Source of the DNA: Rhizoclosmatium globosum
Taxonomy: Eukaryota > Chytridiomycota > Chytridiomycetes > Chytridiales > Chytriomycetaceae
DNA length: 64,000 nt
Assembly (NCBI GenBank): GCA_002104985.1
Contig: MCGO01000062.1
Location: 186,001-250,000, forward strand
Reading direction: 5' to 3'
In this document: positions 35,260 through 45,934 of the stretch, piece by piece
Layout of the letters: each line of letters opens with the position of its first letter
Numbering within the stretch: the first letter of the stretch is position 1
Translations under genes and position numbers: made by a program
Notes under the pieces: generated by a model
The model's database searches: none
The model's input: only the letters and a program-made list of their open reading frames with translations
What the model was told of the DNA's origin: nothing

Positions 35260-35520
35260 AAATGCACTTTATTATATTTAATTGTATTTAAATGAATTGC
35301 AATGTAGGCAATGTCAACCATGTGTCCCCCCCCCCCCCCCCCCCCCCCCCTCCCCTTTTTGAGATATTGGCAATGCAAACAATTATGGCAATGCACTAGC
35401 AATGCATGAGCAATGTATGAGCAATGCATGAGCAAATCACAAGCAATGTATGAGCTGTGTACTAGAAGACTAACAGTAATGCATCAGCAATGTATTAGCA
35501 ATATGCTGGATTTGTATTGG
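35260..35520. repeat. Subterminal GCAATG repeats and a C25 tract at the left end of the Plavaka element
   Basis: GCAATG or a one-base variant recurs about a dozen times (for example TGAGCAATGTATGAGCAATG around 35407-35430). Such clustered subterminal repeats are typical transposase-binding sites in CACTA-like elements. A run of 25 C lies at 35326-35350, which may also be an assembly or sequencing weak point. At the right end (41120-41340) related CAATGCATCGCAATG and ATTGC motifs are sparser. Confidence 0.6.
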
Positions 35521-35673
35521 ACATATATATAAATGAATTTCTCATGAATTAGTCATAAGTTGGCCATACACGAGTGGTGTATTCCAAGGTATGTTAATAA
35601 CATTAACAATTCTGCATAAATACCAATACACTTCATAAATGTTTATTCAAATGGATGAAAATAGAGATAATCT

Positions 35674-38204
35674 TTAGATATTGAATATCTTTCCTCTTTG
35701 AACTGACACAGAGGACTGGAAGCGGTCTTTCATTTTGAGGTAGAAACTTCTTGCACCCTTTCCCAATTCTTCTGAAAGTCCTTCTTCAGCAGGTTCACCG
35801 TTTGTCTGTTTTCCACGTATTCCTTGAATCAGCTGAAAATAAAGACAAGCTGAATCACACCCGCTTTTGAATTCCGCATCTGGAAACGATACTCTGTGAA
35901 GTTGGTGGCGAACCTTCCAACATAAATCAGCACAACATTTCTGAACAGGTAGAACTTACAAGACTAGCCATGGCTGCAAGAGTGTTAAAGTTTCCATCCT
36001 TGATGACTTGTTCAACAGTCACACAGTATCTAAATTGTGAAAGCCCCATGAGACATGCTGCAGCATCCATGAACTGTGGGTTTTGGAACTGGTGAAGTAC
36101 ATCTTCCTCTTCCACTGTTTCAACATGATGAAGAAAGCTACAATGATGGTGAGCAAGCAAAAAGAAACTCCCAAGCACTCACTTTGTGTCATCAATAAGG
36201 TTTTGAGCAAGTTCCTTCTTGGGAGTCAATGTTTTGAGATCCAGCTTGTATGGATCATTCTGATTGAAAGCAGTCCAGAAAGCATGTGCAATGTCTGCAC
36301 GTTGAGCTTGAACTTTTGTTTTGTACTATGACACAACTTAGTGAAAATTAAAAATTGTGGGGATTATACCAATTCATAAATGCCTGTTGGTAGGCTTGAG
36401 ATCCGTTGTTTCACTTCTGAAGCAGTTGCACGTTTCAGCAGCAACCATATACGTTCTTGAGCTTGTCCATCGCCTTGGCCTGTCATGGAAGGGACAAATA
36501 ACAGGAATCGGAGAGAATCCGCTTTAAACAAACGAATGAGATCTTTCTTTTCACTATTTTTTTTCAGTAAAGTCAACAAATTAAGACTCACGTGTCAGTC
36601 ATGACATGGTTCCAAAACCTGTCTCCAGACATTCGAGAGCTGGTCATGCTTTGTCCAATACTTTTCCCACCAACATCATCCGTAACAATCTCATCCTGCT
36701 CTTCATCCTCTTTCGAATTTTCACCAATGTCACAGTCCTCATTGTTCTGATTATCTTCATTGTCTTCCTCTTCCTCTTCGTTGTCTTCCTCTTCCTCCTC
36801 GTTGTCTTCCTCTTCCTCATCGAATACCATTTGTTTGCCATCACCATCACCTTCATCCTCACTAGAGTCCAATCTTTTGGAAGTTGATCTAAATAAAAGA
36901 TATGGTTACTAACAGACTATAGCGAAAGGGAAAGACGGATAGAAGGAGGGTTGATGAGGGGGTTGGAGGGTTAGGGTTTGAGGCACTGCATAATAATTGC
37001 GCTTTGTTGACTATTACACGCCGCGCGCGAAATGGAGATACTATGTGTGAGTATTGTAGCAGTGGCTGGGATGGGGTGAGAGATGGGAGACAAGGGAGAG
37101 ACTGAGAGGGAGAGCCAAGACAACAACAGTTGCGCGAGAGCGAACTAACAGCGCACGACTCTCGCGCAAGTGTTATTGCTGTGGCGCGTCACGGGAGAGG
37201 ATGGGAGCAATGGGTGATGAGTAGGAACCATTGTAATACCCATCATAAGAACACAAACAAGCTGTTTACGTTCTTATGATGGGCGTTACGACGGATATGG
37301 ACGAAGAAGAGGCGTAGATGGTGGAGAGAGGGGCACAGGAAGGCGCGTGGTTTAAAGGGATTGAGCGAGGGGAGCGAGGGGGTCGAGTACAAAGCGAGCG
37401 TCACTGGACGTAGACTGTAGACGCGGGACAGGACATGGTTGGAGGGATGGTTGGTGGTTGAGTAGCTGGGTGGCTGCTGCGAGGCTCGTGCTCAAAGCAG
37501 ACAGCTGCGACAAGAGCAATCGAGAGCGAGCGCACCCGAAAGCGATCTCGCAAACATGCGAGATCGCTTTCGGATGCGCTCGCTGATGACTGAACTCGCC
37601 GGCAGTGTCTTGGTTGTAGCAGGTGGTTGGGTGGCTGAAGGTGACGCGCGTGCTCGAACCAAAGACAGCTGCGACAAGCGCGATCCCGCTGGTTGCGAGA
37701 TCACTTTCGGGTGCGCTCGCTGACTGAACACGCCGGCAGTGCCTTGGTTATAGCATACTTGCAATCACAGCGACCGAGTAGCGATCCCCATCCGCAATGG
37801 ATCGCAAACTTGTGACCGCCGCAATCGCTAGCGCCGACACTGGGAGGATGGGACAGGGGTGAGGGTGAGAGGATAGAGGAGGAGAGGGGGAGGAGGAGAG
37901 TAGAGGAAGAGAGGGGTGTGTAGATAAGATTTACTCACCCTTTCACGAAAATGCGTCTGTTTGTTTCGAAGACAGGTTTGAGTGCGGATCTACTTTGTAA
38001 TGAGTAAAGACCTTTAACGACAGCTTGATCTTACCTTTTAGTGGCCATTGCCTTCCCTTTTCTCTCAGCGTTCCTTTCCAATGCAGCCAATTTCAAGCGC
38101 AAAGTATTGATGGCTTTCTCCGTAGCCTTAGGATTTGATCCTTTGGTAATTGGAATCTTGCCTTTGGAACCTTTCTGCTTCTTGAGGCTCAACTTTGGGG
38201 GCAT
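35674..38204 (-). CDS. Accessory protein of the Plavaka element, 394 aa, 7 exons
   Basis: Exons (minus): 38035-38204, 37939-37992, 36592-36888, 36370-36553, 36183-36325, 35960-36137 and 35674-35832; all phases agree to 394 residues. The N-terminus is Lys-rich (MPPKLSLKKQKGSKGKIP, then a short helix LRLKLAALERNAERKGKAM). Exon 3 codes an extremely acidic run (EEEEDNEEEEEDNEEEEED). The remainder is a soluble, probably helical region (SVSVQRGKIFNI at the end). I recognise no catalytic motif. By position it is the second gene of a two-gene element, like the DNA-binding partner (TnpA-type) of CACTA elements, but no homology is visible. Its second intron (36889-37938) is 1,050 bp, against about 45 bp elsewhere, and full of inverted repeats. 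Confidence 0.7.
36889..37938 (-). repeat. GC-rich, hairpin-rich 1-kb intron inside the accessory gene
   Basis: Contains three strong inverted repeats: TTGCGCGAGAG with loop at 37130-37169; CCCATCATAAGAAC / GTTCTTATGATGGG at 37239-37283 (perfect 14 bp, 17-nt loop); and a 28-bp arm pair at 37525-37584 with one mismatch and a 4-nt loop. The unit starting TGCGAGATCGCTTTCGG at 37557 is repeated directly at 37694 (about 62 bp). It may be a nested MITE-like insertion or a structural or regulatory segment. Confidence 0.65.
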
Positions 38205-38246
38205 TGATGAAGGCAAATTTGAATGAAAAAATTCCAACAAAAATCA

Positions 38247-41064
38247 ATGACGCCTTTCAGGTGCCACTTCAACTGCCGAAAAACGTTCAACACAAAAGAC
38301 GCGCTTGGGCGCCATATGACGTCAAAACACAAAAACTATCTGCGGCAACGTCTGGACGAAGAAACGGTCTTCTCCGATGAGATTGTCGATGTCGAAAATC
38401 TCACCTTCAACACTGACGCAATCATGGAAGAAGTTGGACTCAACAACACAGAAGGTACAAATAAAGAGGAAGCTGAGCAAGACTATGACGATGGGGATGA
38501 TGATGGGAAGATTCAACACGGTTTGACAAATAACAATCGATTGTTGTTAAACATATGATAGGTACTCCAATCGATAACGTCGTGTATAATTTAAAAGAAA
38601 GCATTCTTCCACGTGTAAAACAAGCCTTTTCAAACGCCGACTTGAATGTGATGAAACACATGATTTTGGATAATCCAATGGGACAAACTGCAATTACCAA
38701 GGTGCTAAAATTTTACAAGCCGCAATTACAAAAAAATGCTGTTCCATCATTTGAAAGTGGAAAGAAATTACACAAAGCATTAGACGCATTTAAGACAATC
38801 AATATTGTGAGTTTGAAAATAATGTTGTGAATATAACAAATCATAGGATTTCAAACCAGTAGTCATCCCACTGTCCCTAATTGTTAAAAACATGCATCAA
38901 AAGTACGAACTGAAGGCCAGGAAGGCATACCGACAAAAACCTGTCACCATTCCACTTAGGTCTTTGAAGAAGCTAATTATCAATAAGCTTAAAGATTGCA
39001 CTATTGCAAATGCCTTTAAATATAAACATGAAAAGCAATACGATGAAGCTGGGAATCGGCTCTATGATGAAGCTTTCTCTTCTGATTACTGTGAAGAGCT
39101 TGAAAATCATTTGCCAGAGGCAGGAACAGTGCTTCTGTTAATTTTTGGATCCGACAAAGCCCTTGCTACTAAAATAGGAAAGCAGTCATTTCATCCACTT
39201 GTTGTTTCATTTGGAAATCTACTGAAAAGTCACCGAAAAAAACTTGCTAATATTGCGAGTATGTTGGTTACTTATCTCCCAGTTGTTTCTGGCCAAACGT
39301 CTTTTGACAGTGGTGGGGACTTTCTACGCGAATATACTCGTGCTGTCCACCATGCAGCTTTATCAATTATTTTGGCCGAGATACATGATTGGGTTGACAG
39401 TGGTGTTGAACTTGTTAGCCCTGATGGCCGAAATCGTATATTTTATCCGTCATTGTTCAACTATAATTTGGACTATTCAGAAGGCATGATGGTTTCAACT
39501 GGTAGTCAAAACAACAAGATGTCTCCTATGCCATGCTGCTTTATACCCAAAAATTATTTGAGTGAATGTGGAAAGTCATGTGCAACATGGACGCTCAAAA
39601 CAACAGAAGTCATTCAACAACATTTCAAAAACGCAATGAGTAAAGAAACAGAAAACGCAATGAGAAAAGCTTTTGCATCTAAAGGTCAAATGCCATTTGT
39701 TAGAAATGCATTTTAAGAATTGCACAAACACTCTTCTCGATCGTGCTATAACTGCCGACCCATTGCATTCAATCTACATTGGCATTTTCAGGTACCATTT
39801 ATGGCCGTTCACAAAGCAAATCATTCTTGCAAAGCATGGACCAGATGGATTGAAGTTAATGGATACGCGATTTTCGGCAGTTCCATCGTATCCAGGTTTC
39901 AATTCTTTCTCAAAAGGGGTGTCAAAGCTCAGCAAACTCACCAAAAAAGACTATTCAAGCATAATGATGGGACTTTTGCCCTGTATTGTTGATCTTGTAC
40001 CGGTTGACTGTGTTCTCTGTTTACGAACTTTGCTTGATATTGCCATCATGATTGCTTCGACTTGTCACACCAGTGATTCCTTGGATGCACTGAAGGAGAA
40101 ACTTCAGCAATTTGAAGAAGAAGTTGAGTTCTTCAAAATTCTGGGCAAAGACATGAACTTCCCAAAAATGCACATTCTGGCAACATTTGTAGATGCAATT
40201 AAAAAGTTTGGTGCCTCAGATTCATATGGTACAGAGCACTTGGAGTCAACGCAACGAGTTAACGTTGTGTCTGCGTACCAAAACACAAATAGAAAGAACT
40301 CAGAAGCTCAAATGATACGATATGTGACACGAAAAGAGAAGGTACTCCTTATCACTAAGCTTGTTGAATTGTCAGAGAATGTGAACGCCACTCCCTTGCT
40401 TTGGGTCAATACAAAAGCTCAGTACTCATTATGTGCTCCTATCAAGTCCATTTACTTCAGGGAATACGAAAACTCTGATGTTATGTTTATGGGGTTACAG
40501 CAAAAGATAGAGTTCTATGATATTGAAGTTCAACCTGTGAAGGTACAGTGTGTTGTTGGATAAAGGAAAATTTCTAAAAAGAAATAGCACAAATGTTTCC
40601 GGACACTCCGTGTCACAGAATTTGATGAAGACAACAAACCACATGTTGAATTCCTCCGAATTGAATCTTCAAACAGTTCAGCAAATTTTTGCATTTACAA
40701 TAGACAGTTGGTCAAAGCTGTTGCAGTTGACACTGGGTTGGGTGGTAGTAATTACTTAGTTGGACAGGCACTCAAATTTATAAGTGTGAGCCACCAAACG
40801 GGAGTCAAACCATTTGTTATTCTAAAGAAGTATAAGCCACTTTCCAAGGTGCACCAAAACAAAACAGGTCTTTTTATTTTGCGTGAAGCAGGTAGACAAG
40901 AGCCAAGCCAAGGTATAATTGTTGCACCATTGGAAGCCATAGAGGGAAGGGCTCACATTATTCCATACTTTCAAGACGGCATTGAGGGAGATACAGGCAG
41001 AGTATACCTAAACACATATGCAGAGCGTAATTTGTGGTCAAAAATATGTTACAGCACTGATTGA
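38247..41064 (+). CDS. Plavaka transposase, about 896 aa, 4 exons, one frameshift
   Basis: Exons 38247-38520, 38562-38806, 38847-40542 and 40588-41064. The N-terminus has a C2H2 zinc finger (FRCHFNCRK...LGRHMTSKH) followed by an acidic linker. The core shows the Plavaka/KDZ-like transposase pattern: a conserved LLLIFGSDKALATKIG block, MLVTYLPV, AEIHDWVDSGVELVSPDGR, ADPLHSIYIGIFRYHL (the 'TPDLLHQ..G' equivalent), the late NFPKMHI block, and SYGTEHLESTQRVNVVSAYQ, equivalent to 'GYNTExxExxH'. A run of four T at 39711-39714 puts the reading frame out by one; with three T the frame would continue, so this copy is either just inactivated or carries a homopolymer error. Its start lies 42 bp from the divergent accessory-gene start. 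Confidence 0.85.
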
Positions 41065-41377
41065 GCTCCGCATTATTACTTTGGACTCCTTTCTGTGAAT
41101 TCATTCAAATAATATTTCAATCTATTACCAATATATTGCTAATTCAAATATTAGACTCTTAATAAATTCAAACACATTTTCGTCATTTTGCACATCGTTC
41201 ATATGTTATGATGTATCAGGAATGTCTCAACAATGCATCGCAATGCAACGTCAATGGATTGTTCATTTGTTGCTGATGAGCCAAACACATTAACCACATT
41301 TCAAGCACATTTCAAGACATCAACAATATCAATAATTTATTGTAATACATGGCATTAACAGGTGCAGTTTCCTGATG
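41065..41377. other. Right terminal region of the Plavaka element
   Basis: Non-coding, AT-rich, with CATTTCAAGCACATTTCAAG-type short repeats and the right terminus. No gene. Confidence 0.5.
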
Positions 41378-42817
41378 TACTCTGAGGTTTATTCCCCCGT
41401 TATCAGGCGCGCCACTTTCCGACTCTACCTGGCACTGTGCGCTAAGAAAAAGTGGTCGAACAGAATGATCACTATCTCATCAGCATACCTCCACGGCGTC
41501 CTTGATGAAGTCATCTTCATGCGCCCACCAGAGGGATACGGACTACCAGAAGGGATGGTACTTCAATTGGTCAAAGGACTTTACGGACTAAAGCAAGCCG
41601 GTCGATTATGGTACAACACACTCGTTGCACACCTGAAATCATGTGGATACACACAGTCACGAGCCGACCCCTGCAACTTCTTCAAAAAACTGAACGGAAA
41701 AGAAGTGTTTATTCTATCTTATGTGGACAACTTGTGCCTATTTGGAGACGGCCCCATGATCAATCAAGCCATCGCCGACATCAAATCAGCATTCAAAATC
41801 CGGGACCTAGGACCCATCAAACTATGCCTGGGAATTGAAGTAGAACAGACACAAGAAGGAATCTACATCCACCAATCCAAATACATCTCCACTATCCTTG
41901 ACCGATTCAAACCATATTTAGACAACTTCACAGCCACACATCAACCCCCCACTGCTCACACGCACCAATCACCGTCACGCAAAAGAATCATAACAACACC
42001 AATCCCTTCAACTGCGCGCGTCCAGCCAAAACTCAGCCCCTCTGATCACCTGTATCACCCCACAGCCGACCAGCCATTTGACCGGGAAATCTACCAGGAA
42101 GCACTTGGTTGCCTCAACTATTTAACAATCAACACTCGACCTGACTTATCCGTTGCTCTCTCAATATACTCAAGCTTTACTCAAGATCCAGCACTGAAAC
42201 ACTGGGACGGACTCATGCACGTATTCCAGTATATCAAAGATACCCGATTCCTCTCCATATTTTACGACGCAAACCACCCTTCTTCGGATCCCATTGGTGC
42301 AGCCGACGCGTCATTCGCAATGAACCACGATAGTCGATCACAAATTGGCTACCTTGTCCAACTTGCCAGAGGAGCTATATCCTGGAAATCTTCCAAACCC
42401 GCATCCACCATCCTTTCCGCTTCAGAAGCCGAATACATTGCAGTGTCGGAACTCGGTCGTGAGATTCAAGCCATTATCAATATATACGTTGCCTGTGGAC
42501 TACTACTGCATGGACCAATATCAGTACTTGAGGACAACCGTGCGGTTCACAGTATGTGCGTCAGTGATACTTACACTAACCGCTCAAAACACATCAACAT
42601 CCGTTATCACCACATTCGTGACCTGGTCCACCATAAACTAGTACATCTCCTTGATACACGGTCAGAAGACCAAATCGTGGACATCCTTACCAAGCCTCTC
42701 GGACCAATTAAGTTCATCCGCCCTCGCGAGTTACTTGGACTCAAATTACTCCCTGCTCATCTTCTTCAGATTGTTCGCAGCTGCCTTCAAGAATACTCCA
42801 GCGCCATCAACACATAA
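41378..42817 (+). CDS. copia pol, part 2: reverse transcriptase and RNase H
   Basis: Continues the copia RT directly after the Plavaka insertion (SEVYSPVIRRATFRLYLALC...). Landmarks: LVKGLYGLKQAGRLWY, the catalytic-loop position YVDN (normally YVDD), IRDLGPIKLCLGIEV, YQEALGCLNYLTINTRPDL. RNase H landmarks: AADASFAMNHDSRSQIGYLV, SWKSSKPASTILSASEAEYIA and EDNRAVHSM. The first RT aspartate block (normally MDVxSAYLxG) reads TISSAYLHG. Stop at 42815-42817. No intron-like gap is present in this part, unlike the 5' two thirds. Confidence 0.88.
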   Translation, partial: YSEVYSPVIRRATFRLYLALCAKKKWSNRMITISSAYLHGVLDEVIFMRPPEGYGLPEGMVLQLVKGLYGLKQAGRLWYNTLVAHLKSCGYTQSRADPCNFFKKLNGKEVFILSYVDNLCLFGDGPMINQAIADIKSAFKIRDLGPIKLCLGIEVEQTQEGIYIHQSKYISTILDRFKPYLDNFTATHQPPTAHTHQSPSRKRIITTPIPSTARVQPKLSPSDHLYHPTADQPFDREIYQEALGCLNYLTINTRPDLSVALSIYSSFTQDPALKHWDGLMHVFQYIKDTRFLSIFYDANHPSSDPIGAADASFAMNHDSRSQIGYLVQLARGAISWKSSKPASTILSASEAEYIAVSELGREIQAIINIYVACGLLLHGPISVLEDNRAVHSMCVSDTYTNRSKHINIRYHHIRDLVHHKLVHLLDTRSEDQIVDILTKPLGPIKFIRPRELLGLKLLPAHLLQIVRSCLQEYSSAINT

Positions 42818-42849
42818 ACTAACCCACAGCCGCGTTTGTCCAATCAGTG

Positions 42850-42861
42850 TTTGGAGGGGAG
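42850..42861 (+). other. Polypurine tract of the copia element
   Basis: TTTGGAGGGGAG immediately precedes the TG of the 3' LTR, as expected for the plus-strand primer. Confidence 0.7.
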
Positions 42862-42979
42862 TGCTGAATGCAAACACTGTTTTATTATGACTGTGCCACA
42901 TATAATAAAGACACAAGTTTTTCCCCAAAACTCGCATTACGTCAACTATCACACCGATCCGCCCAACTACATTACAGCA
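42862..42979 (+). repeat. 3' LTR of the copia element (118 bp)
   Basis: TGCTGAATG...TTACAGCA; 116 of 118 bases match the 5' LTR. Followed by the GAATG target duplicate. Confidence 0.92.
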
Positions 42980-43107
42980 GAATGCAACCCCAATAGCACT
43001 CAACTGAACAATACCAATTTGACACGATCACAAGCTAACATGTATCTTTTATTTGCTACCAATTTTATATGAAAAAAAGAGAGAGCAGGGACACAGCCTG
43101 AGAGAAT

Positions 43108-43836
43108 TTGAGAAAAGAATCAGGACTGAGGATTGGAAACCCAAATGTCCTCCTAGCGTCTAATCCAGAAGAAATTCTGACCCTAGGGATGGATGTCATG
43201 CCGGGAATAGGAATCAGACTCACAGGCCTGTCAGCGGCAGGAGACACTCCCCGCCGGCGCCTTTTGAAACCGAGACAGCTCAAGCAAGTGTTTCCAGAAG
43301 CAAAGTTATCAGGAGGACAAAATTTAGACAAAAACGCCAAGATCAATCTATGGGCCAAAACCACAATCGAGGGAGCTGAAGTCCAAATCACCTTTATTGA
43401 CAGCGCAAACCTGTCATGGATTCGACAATACAAGATACCAGCGAAACAAGAGGCAGCGGTTGAAGCAGCAATTGCAAAGTGGCTAGCAGAAGGGAGCAAC
43501 GTGGAGATGTCAGGGCTATCAGACTGGAACGCTCCCATAATTGCGCCGCCAAGGATTGTGAACGGCAAAATTGCGAAGATTCGAGTCTGTTTAGACGTGA
43601 GAGCCCTAAACTCACAGACGGTTGATTACCGCCGCGAGTTCCCAAACTGTCGCGATGCTCTGGAGACAATCATGGATTCAAATATCTTCTCAACAATTGA
43701 TCTGGAAGGCGCCTACCAGCAATGCTCAATCCACCTGGATCAAAGACATCTCACATCCTTCACGTGGAAAGGAAAGAGATACGAATTCCAATTGCCACCC
43801 TTTGGTTTGAAGAATATGCCAGTACCATTTGCATCC
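43108..43836 (+). pseudogene. Ty3/gypsy pol fragment 1: end of protease and N-terminal RT
   Basis: 5'-truncated pol. It begins in protease-like sequence (ILTLGMDVMPGIGIRLTGLS) and runs into a Ty3/gypsy RT (YKIPAKQEAAVEAAIAKWL, APPRIVNGKIAKIRVCLDVR, DSNIFSTIDLEGAYQQ, FQLPPFGLKNMP) with the first catalytic Asp (TIDLEGAY) intact. At 43836 it stops abruptly at minus-strand copia sequence, before the xxDD box. Confidence 0.85.
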
Positions 43837-45934
43837 TACAACGTTAGTGCCAGGAGGCTTTTCAACCAGCGTAAAGGTACCAGTGTCCCGTAATTGTTTA
43901 AGTTTGTAGGCCTCAGCAGTAACCCATTCGGACTTGTCAGGTCTGGAAAGTGCTTCCTTTCTGTCTGCTTGTTTTGCTAACCAATCTTGTCCAAACTCTG
44001 TGATAGCTTCAGGATTGGTAGGATCTAGTGCTGAGAGTAATGAGGTTGGATCATGGTCTGTAGTGCCATAGTAGTTGTTTGTGTACTCGGCAGAAACTGG
44101 ATCTGGTTTTGGAATGATCCAGGTGTTGTGAGAGGCAGTGATTCTCTTTGTTTGAGATGGTTTGTTGTATGGTTTGTGTTGGGAGATAGTACTTTTTATC
44201 TTTGACGCGGTCTAAGGTGACATTGAGTTTAGTAATGTATTTTGAGATTGCAACAGGGAATTTGGACGTGATTGTTTTTCACAAAGTGCAGGATGTAAAT
44301 ACGCGTCGCGCTTAGATGTAATGCGTATTGAGTGCGTGAGGGATGTGCTTAATTGTAAATGTAATTTCCCAATTTATGTGGTGCAAGGATTTGGCCGTTA
44401 AATCCGCAGACGGAATATGTAAACCAGATATCATGGTTGTTTGTGATGCATATTGAGGGTGAAGGGAAAAGTTGATCAGACCTTGGGCTTTTCCTTGGAC
44501 ACATTCCTCAATTCAAGTGCGTTGATGGCTTTTTGGACAGCTTTTGCTGGTGGTGGTGGAGGCTCATAACGACGTAATGCGTCAAGTGTGGAGTCAGATA
44601 GTGTGGCTTGTTTGATTGCCAGTCGTTTGAGAACAGCTGACATGACTTTGGCATCAACTGTTGTAGAGTCCAGATTGTTAACATTTCGTATGAAGAGACC
44701 AGAGTTTTCTGAGTCTTGTGTGTATGGAGCGCTATATGTGATGGTGGTATGCCAGGAAACTTAGATTCGTCAAATTTACAATCTCTGAAGTTTCTTATAA
44801 GAAGCTTGCCGGGTTTAACAAGGCTTGGTGATTGACATCCAACATAAGTTGCAGCTCTAGCGCGTGGATCCATTTTTGACTTTGTGTCGGAGGCATAAAG
44901 GAGGTACCATACTTGGCATCCAAATGTGCGTATGTGACTGGTAAGTGGTGCCATACCATAGTATAATTCATAGGGAGATTTGATATCTCGTGATACCACT
45001 GGGATCATAAGAGCTCTGGCCATTTTTGTTATGGTTTGGAATGCACGCTCAATTTTACTGTCTGATGATGGTGTTTTTGAGCTGTGACTTGCAGGTCTAT
45101 GCCGCGTGCTTTGCAGTATTCGCGAAAGGAGTGTGAGCTTCCGAGTTCTCCGTCAACTCTCACAAATTTGGGTTTATGCCCATGAATTTCAATTGCGTTT
45201 TCCAAGATTCTCATTAAGTTGACCAAAGTTTCATCTTTGTGCTCATGGTTGTATTTGAAAAACATGTCAGAGCCTTGATCGATTCCACCAGTCAGGTATG
45301 GAATCTTGTTTTCGTGCGGCAGTGAAATGGACAGAGTATCAAATGACCAGAATTGACCAACTGGATAAGTTTGTGATGGTTTCCCCTTAACAGGATTATG
45401 GTTAGCCGTAGATTGATGACAGATTTCACAGTTAAGATCCTTTGTGGATATCTTGATTGGAACAAGATATGTGGATGTATTCTTATTCTGCATGTATGCA
45501 ATTCTGCTAACAGCAGCGTGGCCAAGTCGTCTGTGGCGTAGGAGTAGTTCCTGTAATTCGTGATGACGACAAGTGGCTATCCTTTCCAGTTGTTCAGACG
45601 TAAGGTCAGAGACTTTTAGTGTTGACAGTTTAGCTGTAAGTAGAGCATAATGGCTTGTAGGCTCTGTGAGTTGGTCTGATTCCTTTGTCGGGAGAAAGTG
45701 AAGACCGTAAACCTTTTTGGTTGTTGCAACAACAATGTGGTTATCCAAAGGATTGTTGCTGATTGATTTCATTATGTATCCAGGTTTGTTGCCCATGGAG
45801 ACAAAATGGTATCCACTAGTTTCAATAACATTAATGGAGAGAAGATGTGTTGTCACATCTGGTGCATATTTTGCATTGTGCAATGTGATAGTGTGTCCAT
45901 TAGGGAGTTTGATAACGGCTGTGCCGGTACCAAG
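43837..45934 (-). pseudogene. copia-2 pol: protease end, integrase, start of RT
   Basis: Landmarks: TVIKL-type protease tail (LPNGHTITLHNAKYAPDVTTHLLS), pre-integrase RHRRLGHAAVSRIAYMQ...CEICHQS, integrase D (FWSFDTLSIS) and D (FVRVDGELGS). A frameshift near 45030 separates the last integrase part (SPYELYYGMAPLTSHIRTFGC), and later shifts and stops precede the truncated RT start. Not functional. Confidence 0.78.

Larger units (their letters stand above)
35244..41377 (+). mobile_element. Plavaka-type DNA transposon (EnSpm/CACTA-related), 6.1 kb
   Basis: Splits the copia RT between ...FGINY and SEVYSPV. The copia frame is restored if 35244-41377 plus one copy of TA is removed, giving a TA (or TAC) target duplication. 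Ends are CATCTGTAG... and ...CCTGATG, with weak inverted similarity (CATC, then GAAA-TGCAC-like blocks). It carries two divergent genes: a transposase (38247-41064 +) and an accessory protein (35674-38204 -). Subterminal GCAATG-type repeats crowd the left end. The assignment rests on the transposase. Confidence 0.82.
30157..42979 (+). mobile_element. Ty1/copia LTR retrotransposon, interrupted by a Plavaka element
   Basis: The whole element is framed by two 118-bp LTRs (TG...CA) that differ at two bases, and by a perfect 5-bp target duplication GAATG (30152-30156 and 42980-42984). Without the nested transposon it is about 6.7 kb. Domain order is gag, protease, integrase, reverse transcriptase, RNase H, which is the copia order. 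The low LTR divergence suggests a fairly recent insertion, yet coding capacity is damaged (an in-frame stop in gag, a frameshift near 34085, altered RT catalytic residues). Intron-like gaps are spread across gag-pol. A primer-binding site matching initiator tRNA was not recognised after the 5' LTR. Confidence 0.92.

Noticed and set aside
35326..35350. C25 tract as an assembly gap filler
   Set aside because: Flanking element sequence continues normally on both sides; it is probably a real homopolymer, though its length may be unreliable.
36606..36887. Very hydrophobic plus-strand frame
   Set aside because: Antisense of the Glu/Asp run in the Plavaka accessory gene.
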